DNA of 64,000 nucleotides, taken from GCA-002282575 sp964606405. Its GTDB lineage: Bacteria > Pseudomonadota > Gammaproteobacteria > Thiomicrospirales > Thiomicrospiraceae. Below the pieces are notes generated by a model, which was not told where the DNA came from, did no database searches, and worked only from the letters and a program-made list of their open reading frames with translations. Numbering within the stretch: position 1 is the first letter of the stretch; each line of letters begins with the position of its first letter. Made by a program: the position numbers and the translations under genes. Below, one piece after another: positions 43,144-51,627 of this stretch. The DNA lies in contig CAZSGH010000006.1 in NCBI GenBank assembly GCA_964606405.1, positions 12,977 to 76,976 on the forward strand, read 5' to 3'.

Positions 43144-44487
43144 TTAATGGTTGTAAGCACGCTCGTTATGCAATGCCAAGTCCATACCTTCGACTTCTTC
43201 TTCTTCAGTGATACGTAAGCCAACCATGATATCAATCGCTTTTAAGATGATTGCGGTTGCGATGATGCTGTAAATAATCGTTACGCCAACACCTTCTGCT
43301 TGAATCATGAACTGAGACATGATGCTGACGCCTTCAGCCAGTCCCTTACCGCCAAAGGCAGTGTCAACGAAGATTCCTGTCAATAAGGCACCAACAATAC
43401 CCGCAACAGCGTGAACACCGAATGCATCAAGTGCGTCGTCATAACCAAAAGCACGCTTAATGCTGGTTGCAGCAACAAAGCTGACGATACCCGCGATAAT
43501 ACCCATGAATAATGCGCCAGTAGGACCGACGAAGCCTGCAGCAGGGGTAATGGCAACCAAGCCAGCGACAGCACCAGAGATTAAGCCAAAACCTGTAGGC
43601 TTGCCGCGTGTCATCCATTCTGCCAACATCCAACCCATTGCCGCAGCAGCGGTTGCAATTTGCGTCACTAACATTGCCATAGAAGCAACACCATCAGCAG
43701 CTAATTCAGAACCAGCGTTGAAGCCAAACCAACCGACCCATAGCATAGCGCCACCGACCATGGTCATCATCATGCTATGAGGAGCCATGCCTTGTGTGCC
43801 ATAACCTTTACGCTTGCCAATCATGATTGCAGCCACTAAGCCAGCAATACCTGCGTTGATGTGTACAACTGTGCCACCAGCAAAGTCTAATACGCCATCA
43901 GCAGATAAGAAGCCGCCGCCCCATACCCAGTGCGCAATTGGAACATAAACCAAGCTAATCCATAATGCTGTAAACAGTAACACAGCAGAGAACTTCATAC
44001 GTTCAGCAAAGCCACCGATGATGATTGCTGGTGTGATGAGCGCAAATGTCATTTGGAACATGATGAACAGCACTTCGGGGATGGTGCCTTTTACATCGCT
44101 TGGCATAATGCCCGCTAAAAAAGCTTTCGATAAATCACCAATCCAAGCGTTATTGTCGCCACCATCGCCAAAGGCTAAGCTATAACCAAAAGCAAACCAT
44201 ACGATTGAGCCAACACACACAACAGCGAAAACTTGCATCATTGTCGATAGTGCGTTCTTAGCGCGAACCATGCCCGCATAGTAAAGTGCTAAACCAGGGA
44301 TAATCATCAGCAATACGAGCGCGCTAGAAATAAGCATCCAAGCAGTGTCGCCAGCGTTAATGGTTGCCACTTCTGCAGCCGCTTCAGCAACCTCTGCAGC
44401 TGCTTCTTCTGCCCAGCTCATAACAGGAGCCATTGCGGCGCTAATGCCTGCAAGTGCAAGCAATCCTTTTTGTTTTAGTGTTTGCAT
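43144..44487 (-). CDS. amtB: Ammonium transporter AmtB
   Basis: A 447-residue Amt channel with a cleavable signal (MQTLKQKGLLALAGISAAMA ... SWAEE) followed by an Ala/Glu-rich spacer and eleven membrane helices. Pore landmarks are ALYYAGMVRAKN, QMTFALITPAIIIGGFAERM, WVWGGGFLS, GGTVVHINAGIAGLVAA and the second pore histidine in DAFGVHAVAGIVGALL. The gene is 18 bp downstream of glnK, whose product blocks it in ammonium excess. Confidence 0.97.
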   Translation of the reverse strand: MQTLKQKGLLALAGISAAMAPVMSWAEEAAAEVAEAAAEVATINAGDTAWMLISSALVLLMIIPGLALYYAGMVRAKNALSTMMQVFAVVCVGSIVWFAFGYSLAFGDGGDNNAWIGDLSKAFLAGIMPSDVKGTIPEVLFIMFQMTFALITPAIIIGGFAERMKFSAVLLFTALWISLVYVPIAHWVWGGGFLSADGVLDFAGGTVVHINAGIAGLVAAIMIGKRKGYGTQGMAPHSMMMTMVGGAMLWVGWFGFNAGSELAADGVASMAMLVTQIATAAAAMGWMLAEWMTRGKPTGFGLISGAVAGLVAITPAAGFVGPTGALFMGIIAGIVSFVAATSIKRAFGYDDALDAFGVHAVAGIVGALLTGIFVDTAFGGKGLAEGVSIMSQFMIQAEGVGVTIIYSIIATAIILKAIDIMVGLRITEEEEVEGMDLALHNERAYNH

Positions 44488-44505
44488 AACAGTTTCTCTC
44501 CAATG

Positions 44506-44844
44506 TTATAGTGCGATTGTGCCGCGTTCGCCAGTGCGAATACGAATCACGTCATCTAAGTTGGTAACGAAGACTTTTCCGTCGCCAATTTTGCCAGTAT
44601 GTGCTGCTGCAATAATCGCTTCTAAAATAGAATCTAAGCGATCTGCTGATACAGCAACTTCAATTTTGATTTTGGGTAGGAACTCGACGGTGTATTCAGC
44701 GCCACGATAGATTTCGGTATGTCCTTTTTGACGCCCAAAACCTTTAACCTCTGTCACGGTCATGCCATGAATGTCGAGTGAGCTGAGTGCTTCACGCACA
44801 TCATCTAATTTAAAGGGTTTGATGATCGCAGTAATGAGCTTCAT
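44506..44844 (-). CDS. glnK: PII signal-transduction protein GlnK
   Basis: A 112-residue PII protein sensing 2-oxoglutarate and ATP/ADP. The T-loop has uridylylation site Tyr51 (GHTEIYRGAEY) and the C-loop GKIGDGKVFV and RIRTGERG. It starts at MKLITAIIKPFKL; an upstream in-frame ATG lacks a ribosome-binding site, whereas GGAGA lies 6 nt before this one. The operon order glnK-amtB and the sigma-54 type promoter upstream place it in nitrogen control. Confidence 0.97.
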   Translation of the reverse strand: MKLITAIIKPFKLDDVREALSSLDIHGMTVTEVKGFGRQKGHTEIYRGAEYTVEFLPKIKIEVAVSADRLDSILEAIIAAAHTGKIGDGKVFVTNLDDVIRIRTGERGTIAL

Positions 44845-44887
44845 GATGGTTTCTCCATTGTGCAGTTTTAATATTCGCAACTACTTT

Positions 44888-44904
44888 AAGCTATTAATGA
44901 ACCA
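44888..44904 (-). promoter_or_regulatory. Candidate sigma-54 promoter of glnK-amtB
   Basis: On the minus strand TGGTTCATTAATAGCTT has GG and GC separated by 10 nt as in the -24/-12 consensus TGGCAC-N5-TTGC. The -12 side (TAGCTTAA) matches the porin promoter at 49006. It lies about 45 bp before the glnK start. Confidence 0.5.
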
Positions 44905-44985
44905 TTTATTATTATTTATATTTAAAACAATTAGATATGAGTTTTTGTTGTCTTTTTTTTGCATTGTTTTTGTGTTTTTTATTCT

Positions 44986-44997
44986 TTTTGGTGCAAT
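44986..44997. promoter_or_regulatory. NtrC-like half site upstream of glnK
   Basis: TTTTGGTGCAAT matches the right half of the NtrC consensus (TGCAC...TTGGTGCA). It is 82 bp upstream of the glnK -24 element. The same 12-mer occurs upstream of glnA. Confidence 0.45.
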
Positions 44998-45010
44998 TTG
45001 ATTTATTAAT

Positions 45011-45039
45011 AAAAAACCGCCTTGGTTGGCGGTTTTTTT
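45011..45039. terminator. Intrinsic terminator downstream of chemoreceptor
   Basis: AAAAACCGCC (TTGGTT) GGCGGTTTTT is a perfect stem with A- and T-tracts on both sides. It ends the minus-strand chemoreceptor transcript, 25 bp past its stop. Confidence 0.88.
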
Positions 45040-45063
45040 ATTGCTGTGATTTTTTTGCTGGGG

Positions 45064-47985
45064 TTAAAACTCTTCCCATTCCTCTGTTTTGGTTTTGTTG
45101 TTCGTTGTTGGGGCAGGCAAGGCCGCAATCTGTCGCGTGTTTTTAGTTTCCGCTGGGATTGTGTCGGGAGCTGCTAAGAGTGGCTGAAGCTGGGTTTCTC
45201 TTTTGTTGTTTTGTTCTCTGGATGCGATGATCGCGAGGTCGTTTGCGATGCTGACAGCGCGAGTATCAAGTTTAAATTGCGTTACAATTTCTGTTAAATA
45301 TTGCGTTGATTGACGCATTTTTTGTGCTTCTGTTGTTGCATTAATCATTTGTTGTGTGTTGTTCTGATTCAGTTGGTCAATGCGCTGGATGGATTGATTG
45401 CTTAACTCTATAGCGCTTGCTTGTTCAATATTCTTGCTGAGGATATCGTCCACTAATGCAATAAATCCACCAATCTGATCGTTGATGGTATGCATTGTTG
45501 TCCCAGCAGAGGCGATTAATTCTGCGCCACTATTGATTTGCTCGTTGTTGTTTTCAATCAGTACTTTAATGTCGGACGCGGCTTGTACCGTTTTTTGCGA
45601 TAAAGCACGAACCTCACCAGCAACGACCGCAAAGCCTCGGCCGTGTTCTCCTGCGCGCGCAGCTTCGACTGCTGCATTAAGTGCCAGTAAGTTCGTTTGG
45701 AAAGCAATCGCATCAATTAGGCTTAAAATTTCGGTAATACGACGACTTGAGCGGCGAATATCCTGCATGGCTGTCATGCTTTGATTCATGATATCAACGC
45801 CCGTTGCAACTTGGTCTGATGCTTTGCGAGCCTGCTCTGCAGCTTCTGTTGCAGTGCTGGCAGTGGAGTGCGCCTGCTCTGACAACTCTTCCATGGCTGA
45901 TGCTGACTCTTGTAAAGCATCAGCTTGTGATTGCATTTGCTCGCTGACGTGCTGTGTAATGTCCATCATGCGTTGGCTATTGCTATCGGTTTCGTTAATA
46001 CGCCCTATAATGGCACCCAATGTTAAGTTGATTTTTTCGATGGCTGTGTTAAGTGCTGACTTTAAATCGGCCATTTCGCCAGAAAGTTCTCCTGACATGG
46101 GGGTGGAGAAATCTCCTTTTTCGATGTAGCTAATGGTGCTGCTGGCAGAGCTAATGCCTAATTGCAACGCAGATAGGGTTTCGTTGATGGTGTTGGTGAG
46201 TTGAGCGATATCGCCTGAAGCATCTATGGTTAATCGTTTGTTTAGATTGAACTTTGAAAGTTCGTGCATCACTTCGTTAATCATCGCAAAGGCATTGCTG
46301 ACTTGCTGCATGGCACGTCCTAAGCTAATCATGATGCTTTTAAAATCACCAGTTAGGTTTTGTGTGTCTGTCTTAAAGTTGAAGCTGCCAGTATTTAAGG
46401 TGTCGACAGCTTGACGAATTTGCCCCATGGTGCTGCGCAAGATATCAATGGTGTCATTGGTGCGTTCTTTTAGTTTTGCCAGATCGCCCTTGTACTCTGC
46501 TGAAATCGAACGATTAAAGTTTCCTTGAGAGATGGCAGTTAAGCTATCGTCTAAGTCTTTAACCATGTCGTTTTGTGTTTGCATGAGTTCATTAAAGGCC
46601 GTTGTCATTTCACCAATTTCATCGTGAGCACTAACTTTTCCGCGTAAGTTTAGGTTTCCTGATGTGCGCGCATGGTTCATTGTCGTCATTAATTGCAAAA
46701 TAGGTTTGGTGAGTCTTCCCGAGAAAACAATCGAGGCAATAATAACAAACAAAACCATCACAATCACTGCAAGTGATAGGGTTTGTTGCAAGCTGTTAAT
46801 GGGTTGGTAGAGTTCGTTTACGTCTTCTTTAGCAATAATCGCCCAAACAATATTCCATAATGCAATGGGCGTATAAGCAGTAATGGTTTCTTGTTTACGA
46901 TAATCTGTGTTGCTGTCAACGCCCGTTTCCCCCAACTCATGGACTTTTCGGGTTAAAACGTCGTCAACTTTTCCTGTTTCTGGGTTGTTCCAAGATGCAG
47001 CCAAGCTGTGTGTTTGTGGTTTTAATCTCGAGTCTGAGCGCATGAGATAGTTGCTGCCCACGAGTAAAGTTTCGCCTGTTTCGCCAGCGCCAATAGATTG
47101 ACTCATAATAGTGTTGACTTGTCCGAGATCGATTTGAAAGGCAATGTGCCCTAGTACGGTATCACCACTTTTCAGCGGTATGATCAGAAAGCTTGCCGGA
47201 GCTTCGTAAGATGGGGTGTAGCTTTCATAGTCAGCAAACCAGTTCGGCATATTCATTTCTTTGGCTTCTTTCCAGACTCGCGCCAAGTTGCTGCCAGACC
47301 AAGGACCCGTTACAAGTGATGTTCCGTAGTCGATTTCTTTAAAATAAGTGTAAGCAATGCGTCCCGATGGTGTGATTAAGAAAATGTCATAAAAACCAAA
47401 TGCCGTAATATTGGGTTTCATGCGTTCTTGAATACGTTGATGCAATCGATCATAACTTGTCCAGAAGGGGTAGTCATCGTCACCACCTGGCGCAAGCATT
47501 AAGTCGGATTTTTGACCAAGCGGGAATTTGTTTTGTGCAATGTAACGCTCTTGCATAATCAGAGCAGTTGGGTCTAATTTATCTAGCCAACGCGTTATTT
47601 CGGGTGTTTTGTTTGCTTTTTGTGCGTAAACCGTCTGAAAGTCTTTGCTCAGGTATTCTTTTAAGTGGTTTTTGGCATTATCGATATCTGTTGATGTGAA
47701 CTCATTGCTCTCGATGCTATCCATGATATCGACGAGTTTTCGATAGTCGCGAATGGTGTCAGGTGAGCTTGCGATCATCTCAGTTGATAACATCATGCTG
47801 GCAAAATATTGCTCAACAGCTTGTTTGCGACCATCTCTTAAGAGCTCGAGTCTATGTTTTGCTTCACTTTCTATGGATTTTGCACTAAGAGACATGCTAA
47901 TGCCACCAATAATGACTGTGGCGCTGATAGCCAAGAATAAACTAAACAGCATGATTTTGTAGCGAATTGGCAGATTGCTTAGCAT
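45064..47985 (-). CDS. Methyl-accepting chemotaxis protein with poly-HAMP array and C-terminal pentapeptide
   Basis: A 973-residue transmembrane chemoreceptor. TM1 is at 11-31, with a large periplasmic double-Cache-like sensor (about 35-390) and TM2 at about 402-422. About five consecutive HAMP-like units run through residues 423-655, spaced 45-50 residues (for example NLNLRGKVSAHDEIGEM, NFNRSISAEYKGDLAKL, NKRLTIDASGDIAQL, DFSTPMSGELSGEMADL). The signalling hairpin tip is FQTNLLALNAAVEAARAGEH. A flexible tail ends EEWEEF, resembling the xWxxF pentapeptide that tethers CheR/CheB. The ligand is unknown. Confidence 0.92.
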   Translation of the reverse strand: MLSNLPIRYKIMLFSLFLAISATVIIGGISMSLSAKSIESEAKHRLELLRDGRKQAVEQYFASMMLSTEMIASSPDTIRDYRKLVDIMDSIESNEFTSTDIDNAKNHLKEYLSKDFQTVYAQKANKTPEITRWLDKLDPTALIMQERYIAQNKFPLGQKSDLMLAPGGDDDYPFWTSYDRLHQRIQERMKPNITAFGFYDIFLITPSGRIAYTYFKEIDYGTSLVTGPWSGSNLARVWKEAKEMNMPNWFADYESYTPSYEAPASFLIIPLKSGDTVLGHIAFQIDLGQVNTIMSQSIGAGETGETLLVGSNYLMRSDSRLKPQTHSLAASWNNPETGKVDDVLTRKVHELGETGVDSNTDYRKQETITAYTPIALWNIVWAIIAKEDVNELYQPINSLQQTLSLAVIVMVLFVIIASIVFSGRLTKPILQLMTTMNHARTSGNLNLRGKVSAHDEIGEMTTAFNELMQTQNDMVKDLDDSLTAISQGNFNRSISAEYKGDLAKLKERTNDTIDILRSTMGQIRQAVDTLNTGSFNFKTDTQNLTGDFKSIMISLGRAMQQVSNAFAMINEVMHELSKFNLNKRLTIDASGDIAQLTNTINETLSALQLGISSASSTISYIEKGDFSTPMSGELSGEMADLKSALNTAIEKINLTLGAIIGRINETDSNSQRMMDITQHVSEQMQSQADALQESASAMEELSEQAHSTASTATEAAEQARKASDQVATGVDIMNQSMTAMQDIRRSSRRITEILSLIDAIAFQTNLLALNAAVEAARAGEHGRGFAVVAGEVRALSQKTVQAASDIKVLIENNNEQINSGAELIASAGTTMHTINDQIGGFIALVDDILSKNIEQASAIELSNQSIQRIDQLNQNNTQQMINATTEAQKMRQSTQYLTEIVTQFKLDTRAVSIANDLAIIASREQNNKRETQLQPLLAAPDTIPAETKNTRQIAALPAPTTNNKTKTEEWEEF

Positions 47986-48100
47986 GATTAAGACTCTTTT
48001 TTATATTAACTTTATGGTTCTGAGTATAGCAAATCGTTTTTACTTTGTGGTGATTGTAGCGACAGACTTTTTCGTTTCTGTAGCTTTTTATTGCCGCGAG

Positions 48101-48130
48101 TCAATAAAAAAGGCAGCCATAAGGCTGCCA
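48101..48130 (-). terminator. Intrinsic terminator downstream of TorF-type porin
   Basis: GGCAGCC (ATAA) GGCTGCC forms a 7-bp stem. On the minus strand it is followed by a T-run (complement of the A-run at 48105-48111). It lies 30 bp past the porin stop codon. Confidence 0.85.
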
Positions 48131-48160
48131 AAGGGTCAACATGAGGAAATCAAGTGTTGA

Positions 48161-48922
48161 TTAGAATGCTTTTGTAGCTGAAATAACAGCGGTTGTTACA
48201 TCAACCTGACCAGGTTTGTAGGTAGTCATATTTAGCTCTTTGCTTGAGTTGATAACGAAAGCATCTAGATCAATTCCGCCTAGAGATGTTTTGTAGCCTG
48301 CTTGGATATAGCTACCATCTTTGCCTGTGCCGTTGCTGTCAAATAATCCAGAACCTTTTGTCGCATCGTTTTTCTTATCAAATGCGCCATAAAGTGCATA
48401 GAATCCATTGTATTCGCCTTTTAAGCTATAGAATACATAATTCATGTTGCTGTTAGTACCAACACCTTCATGGTAGCCAGGGTTGATTGTTGCGGTGATT
48501 GGACCATAAGCTAAACTAAAGTTTAACTCATTGTAAGGTGTGTCAAAGCCAGTTGTTCCATTGTATTTGTTTGTGTATTGATAGCTTGTAAATCCAGCAC
48601 CTAAGGTTGCGCCTGAAAGTTCTTTTTTGATACCACCATACAAGTCAACTTCCCAGCCATTTGCGCTAGTTGTTGGTGGGTTGTTTTCCAATCCAACTTG
48701 TGCTGCCCAAATACCAGCATATAAGCCAGAGTCGTGTGTGTAGTCTGCGCCACCCATTAATGAAGCGCTATCGCGTTGCATCATGCCACGGAAAATGTAT
48801 TGGCTCATCACGCCTGCATTAAAAGCGACATCTGCAGATGCGGTTGTGAAAGCTGCTGTTGTTGCCATTAAACCTGTTGCTGCTAAAGTTGTTGCAATTG
48901 CAGTAGAAAGGATTTTTTTCAT
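48161..48922 (-). CDS. TorF-type putative porin (TIGR02001 family)
   Basis: A 253-residue outer-membrane protein with a signal peptide (MKKILSTAIATTLAATGLMA ... ASA-DVAF) and the family opening FNAGVMSQYIFRGMMQ. Alternating beta-strand pattern with family blocks VDLYGGIKKELSGATLGAGF and YNELNFSLAYGPITATINPG follows, and the terminus is ATKAF. The start at 48922 has GGAG 7 nt upstream; a longer in-frame version lacks signal-peptide character. The sigma-54 type promoter and the glnK-amtB neighbourhood suggest it imports a nitrogen source. The substrate is unknown. Confidence 0.85.
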   Translation of the reverse strand: MKKILSTAIATTLAATGLMATTAAFTTASADVAFNAGVMSQYIFRGMMQRDSASLMGGADYTHDSGLYAGIWAAQVGLENNPPTTSANGWEVDLYGGIKKELSGATLGAGFTSYQYTNKYNGTTGFDTPYNELNFSLAYGPITATINPGYHEGVGTNSNMNYVFYSLKGEYNGFYALYGAFDKKNDATKGSGLFDSNGTGKDGSYIQAGYKTSLGGIDLDAFVINSSKELNMTTYKPGQVDVTTAVISATKAF

Positions 48923-49005
48923 GTTACACTCCAATGTGATAAAGTTAATTTTTGCCGTAAGTCTTCGGGTTGAGGTTGTTGAAAACATGAGGCTTGCTAT
49001 CTATT

Positions 49006-49022
49006 AAGCTATAGTTGTGCCA
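49006..49022 (-). promoter_or_regulatory. Candidate sigma-54 promoter of the TorF-type porin
   Basis: On the minus strand TGGCACAACTATAGCTT carries a perfect -24 box (TGGCAC) and GC exactly 10 nt after GG. It lies about 85 bp before the porin start codon. Confidence 0.65.
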
Positions 49023-49094
49023 TTTATTTTTTACCCATTAAAAACAAAGGTTTGTTGTTTTTAATGTTTTTGTATTTCTGGTTTTTATATTTGT

Positions 49095-49105
49095 ATGCAC
49101 CAAAA
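49095..49105. promoter_or_regulatory. NtrC-like half site upstream of the TorF-type porin
   Basis: On the minus strand this reads TTTTGGTGCAT, the same core as the sites upstream of glnK and glnA. It is 73 bp upstream of the -24 box. It overlaps the start codon of the divergent methyltransferase gene. Confidence 0.45.
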
Positions 49106-49880
49106 TAAATCAAAAAAATCCATTTTATTTTTTCGAAACCCGCTCTGGTTGGCGCTTTTGATTCAGTTAGTCGTTTTGGTCGCCATTAGTCTTGTTTTGC
49201 CATATTTGGCGGAATGGGTTGCACCACCATATCATCCTACGTATATCGTTCTTGCTCAAGCTTTTTTCGCTGCTTTGTTGTCTTTGGCGGTAAAAATGCC
49301 GCGTTGGTGGCTGTGGATTCAGTTTTTATTGCCGATAGGTTTGTTTGTTGGTTTGGCTCAAACGATGATTCCTTTTTATTGGTTTGGTTTGTTTGCCTTG
49401 ATCTTGATGTTGGTTTTTTCGAATGTCTTGGGTGAGCGGGTTCCTTTGTATTTGTCGAATGGTGTAACGCATCGCGCTTTGCTGGAGTTGGTTGTTGAGC
49501 GTCATATCAAAACAGCAGTTGATTTGGGTTCTGGTTTGGGTGGCGTTGTTCGTGCTTTGGCGGCTTCGGGTGTTGATGCGACAGGTGTGGAGTTTTCGCC
49601 TGTTTTGGCTGTGTTGTCGAATGCGGTGTGTCGTTTAACGAGGCGTGGGCGAGTGGTTCGTGGTGATATGTGGCAGCAAGACTTGTCGTGCTATGATTTG
49701 GTTTATGTTTTTTTGTCGCCAGTTCCTATGTCCGCTATTTGGCAAAAAGCGCAGGCCGAAATGAAGTCGGGAGCTGTTTTGGTGTCGAACAGTTTTGCTG
49801 TGCCTGATATTGAGCCAGATGATGTGTGGGTGTTGGCAGATGGGCGTGAGACTCAGTTGTTTATTTATGTTATGAAATAA
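49095..49880 (+). CDS. Membrane-anchored SAM-dependent methyltransferase
   Basis: A 261-residue protein. Residues 15-115 contain about four hydrophobic segments (ALLIQLVVLVAISLVLPYLA, YIVLAQAFFAALLSLAVKM, WIQFLLPIGLFVGLAQTM, FGLFALILMLVFSNVLG). A class I methyltransferase fold follows, with motif I TAVDLGSGLGGVVRALAASG, then ATGVEFSP and DLVYVFLSPVPM. No strong Shine-Dalgarno precedes the ATG. The substrate is unknown. It shares a bidirectional terminator with convergent glnA. Confidence 0.8.
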   Translation: MHQNKSKKSILFFRNPLWLALLIQLVVLVAISLVLPYLAEWVAPPYHPTYIVLAQAFFAALLSLAVKMPRWWLWIQFLLPIGLFVGLAQTMIPFYWFGLFALILMLVFSNVLGERVPLYLSNGVTHRALLELVVERHIKTAVDLGSGLGGVVRALAASGVDATGVEFSPVLAVLSNAVCRLTRRGRVVRGDMWQQDLSCYDLVYVFLSPVPMSAIWQKAQAEMKSGAVLVSNSFAVPDIEPDDVWVLADGRETQLFIYVMK

Positions 49881-49910
49881 AAAAGCCCCATCAATTTGAT
49901 GGGGCTTTTT
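49881..49910. terminator. Bidirectional intrinsic terminator between methyltransferase and glnA
   Basis: AGCCCCATCA (ATT) TGATGGGGCT forms a 10-bp stem flanked by A and T tracts. The stem equals the one beside amtB at 43101. Confidence 0.92.
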
Positions 49911-49932
49911 ACTGTTAATGATCTTGCGATAA

Positions 49933-51339
49933 TTAACGGCTGTAGTACATGTCGAACTCGATTGGGTGAGTTGTCATGCGCATACGTGTCACTTCTTTCA
50001 TTTTTAATTCGATGTAAGCATCGATCATGTTGTCGGTGAATACGCCGCCTTGTGTTAAGAAAGCACGATCTTTGTCTAGCTCTTCCAAAGCCATGTCTAA
50101 TGAGTGACATACTTGAGGAATTGCTTTTGCTTCTTCAGGAGGCAAATGATACAAGTCTTTATCTGCAGGCTCACCTGGGTGGATTTTGTTCAGAACGCCA
50201 TCTAAGCCAGCCATCAAGATTGAAGCAAACGCGAGATAGGGGTTAGACATAGGATCTGGGAAACGACATTCGATACGGCGTGTACGTGGGTTTGGTGCGT
50301 AAGGAATACGGATCGATGCTGAACGGTTACGTGCAGAGTAAGCCAGCATGATTGGCGCTTCAAAACCTGGAACCAAACGCTTGTACGAGTTAGTGCCTGA
50401 GTTAGTGAATGCGTTCAGTGCTTTCGCGTGCTTGATGATACCGCCAATGAAGTAGATCGCCATTTCTGATAACGCGCCATAGCCATCACCTACGAATAGG
50501 TTTTGACCATCTTTAGACAAAGACATGTTCACGTGCATACCAGAACCGTTGTCGCCAACGATTGGCTTAGCCATGAATGTTGCTGTTTTGCCGTATAGGT
50601 GTGCTGTGTTGTGAATTGCGTACTTTAGAACCAATACTTCGTCGGCTTTCTTAACCAGCGTGTTGCCCGCAATACCTAACTCACATTGACCCGCGTTAGC
50701 CACTTCGTGGTGGTGCGTTTCGATGCCTAAGCCCATTGCTTCTGAGTAGTCACACATAGACGCACGGATTTCGTGTAATTGGTCAACTGGCTGAACTGGG
50801 AAGTAGCCGCCTTTAGTTGCTGGGCGGTGCCCCATGTTGCCGTCGGCATAAACTTTGTCTGTGTTCCAAGAAGCTTCTTGCGAATCGACTTTAACGAAAG
50901 AACCAGACATGTCCGCGCCCCAACGAACATCGTCAAAAATGAAGAATTCTGGCTCAGGACCAACGAAGCAAGAGTCAGCAATGCCTGTTGACTTTAGGTA
51001 GGCTTCTGCGCGCATCGCGATAGAGCGAGGGTCGCGGTCGTAGCCTTCCAAAGAGATTGGGTAGTGAATCGTACAGCGAATGATCATGGTTGGATCGTCT
51101 GTAAATGGATCCATGATTGCTGTGTCAGCATGCGGCAACAGTACCATGTCTGATGCTTCGATGCCTAACCAGCCAGCAACTGATGAACCGTCGAAAGGTT
51201 GACCCGCTTCAAAGAAGTCTTCGGTTACTTTGCTAGCAGGAATGGTAACGTGCTGTTCTTTACCGTGAGTATCACAAAAACGTAGGTCAACCCACTTGAT
51301 GTTTTCTTCTTTGATACGTGCGACAACATTTTTCGCCAT
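49933..51339 (-). CDS. glnA: Glutamine synthetase type I
   Basis: Assimilates ammonium into glutamine. The 468-residue dodecameric GSI-beta has FDGSSVAGW, the metal site GPEPEFFIFD, GNNGSGMHVN-equivalent DNGSGMHVNMSLSKDG, and adenylylation site Tyr397 in DLYHLPPEE, the target of GlnE encoded upstream. MAKNVVARIKEEN was chosen as start because AGGA lies 8 nt before it; a seven-residue longer version is unlikely. A sigma-54 type promoter precedes it. No ntrBC follows within this window. Confidence 0.98.
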   Translation of the reverse strand: MAKNVVARIKEENIKWVDLRFCDTHGKEQHVTIPASKVTEDFFEAGQPFDGSSVAGWLGIEASDMVLLPHADTAIMDPFTDDPTMIIRCTIHYPISLEGYDRDPRSIAMRAEAYLKSTGIADSCFVGPEPEFFIFDDVRWGADMSGSFVKVDSQEASWNTDKVYADGNMGHRPATKGGYFPVQPVDQLHEIRASMCDYSEAMGLGIETHHHEVANAGQCELGIAGNTLVKKADEVLVLKYAIHNTAHLYGKTATFMAKPIVGDNGSGMHVNMSLSKDGQNLFVGDGYGALSEMAIYFIGGIIKHAKALNAFTNSGTNSYKRLVPGFEAPIMLAYSARNRSASIRIPYAPNPRTRRIECRFPDPMSNPYLAFASILMAGLDGVLNKIHPGEPADKDLYHLPPEEAKAIPQVCHSLDMALEELDKDRAFLTQGGVFTDNMIDAYIELKMKEVTRMRMTTHPIEFDMYYSR

Positions 51340-51395
51340 GAGAGCATCCTTTTTAAACAATGAGGAGTGAAATAATATTCATACACTGTGGATAT

Positions 51396-51412
51396 TAGCC
51401 CGAAGTGTGCCA
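51396..51412 (-). promoter_or_regulatory. Sigma-54 promoter of glnA
   Basis: On the minus strand TGGCACACTTCGGGCTA carries TGGCAC and GC with the required 10-nt GG-to-GC spacing. It lies about 57 bp upstream of the glnA start. Confidence 0.7.
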
Positions 51413-51510
51413 AAAAACCAGAAGCATCTTAAAAAATATCTCACTAGCGGCGCATATTCTTTGAATAGGCGGTTGTTTTGTTCGTTGCTTATGTTTTTCT
51501 GTTTTGTTTC

Positions 51511-51540
51511 GGTGCGTTTTGTGGTTTATTTTGGTGCAAT
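51511..51540. promoter_or_regulatory. NtrC-like half sites upstream of glnA
   Basis: GGTGCG (51511) and TTTTGGTGCAAT (51529-51540) place two GGTGC cores 22 bp apart, about two helical turns. The second is 117 bp upstream of the glnA -24 box. The 12-mer is identical to the one upstream of glnK. Confidence 0.45.
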
Positions 51541-51563
51541 GACGCGCGATTTGTTGGGTTTTT

Positions 51564-51582
51564 GGTCATAAATTAGTCATAT
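51564..51582 (+). promoter_or_regulatory. Pho box upstream of pstC
   Basis: GGTCATAAATTAGTCATAT holds two GTCATA repeats 11 bp apart, the arrangement of the PhoB box CTGTCATA-N-CTGTCAT. A TATAAG-like -10 follows (about 51594), and the pstC ATG is 45 bp downstream. Confidence 0.75.
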
Positions 51583-51627
51583 TTCTTCGTTAATATAAGC
51601 GATAGTCAAAAAAGGGCTTTATTTACC

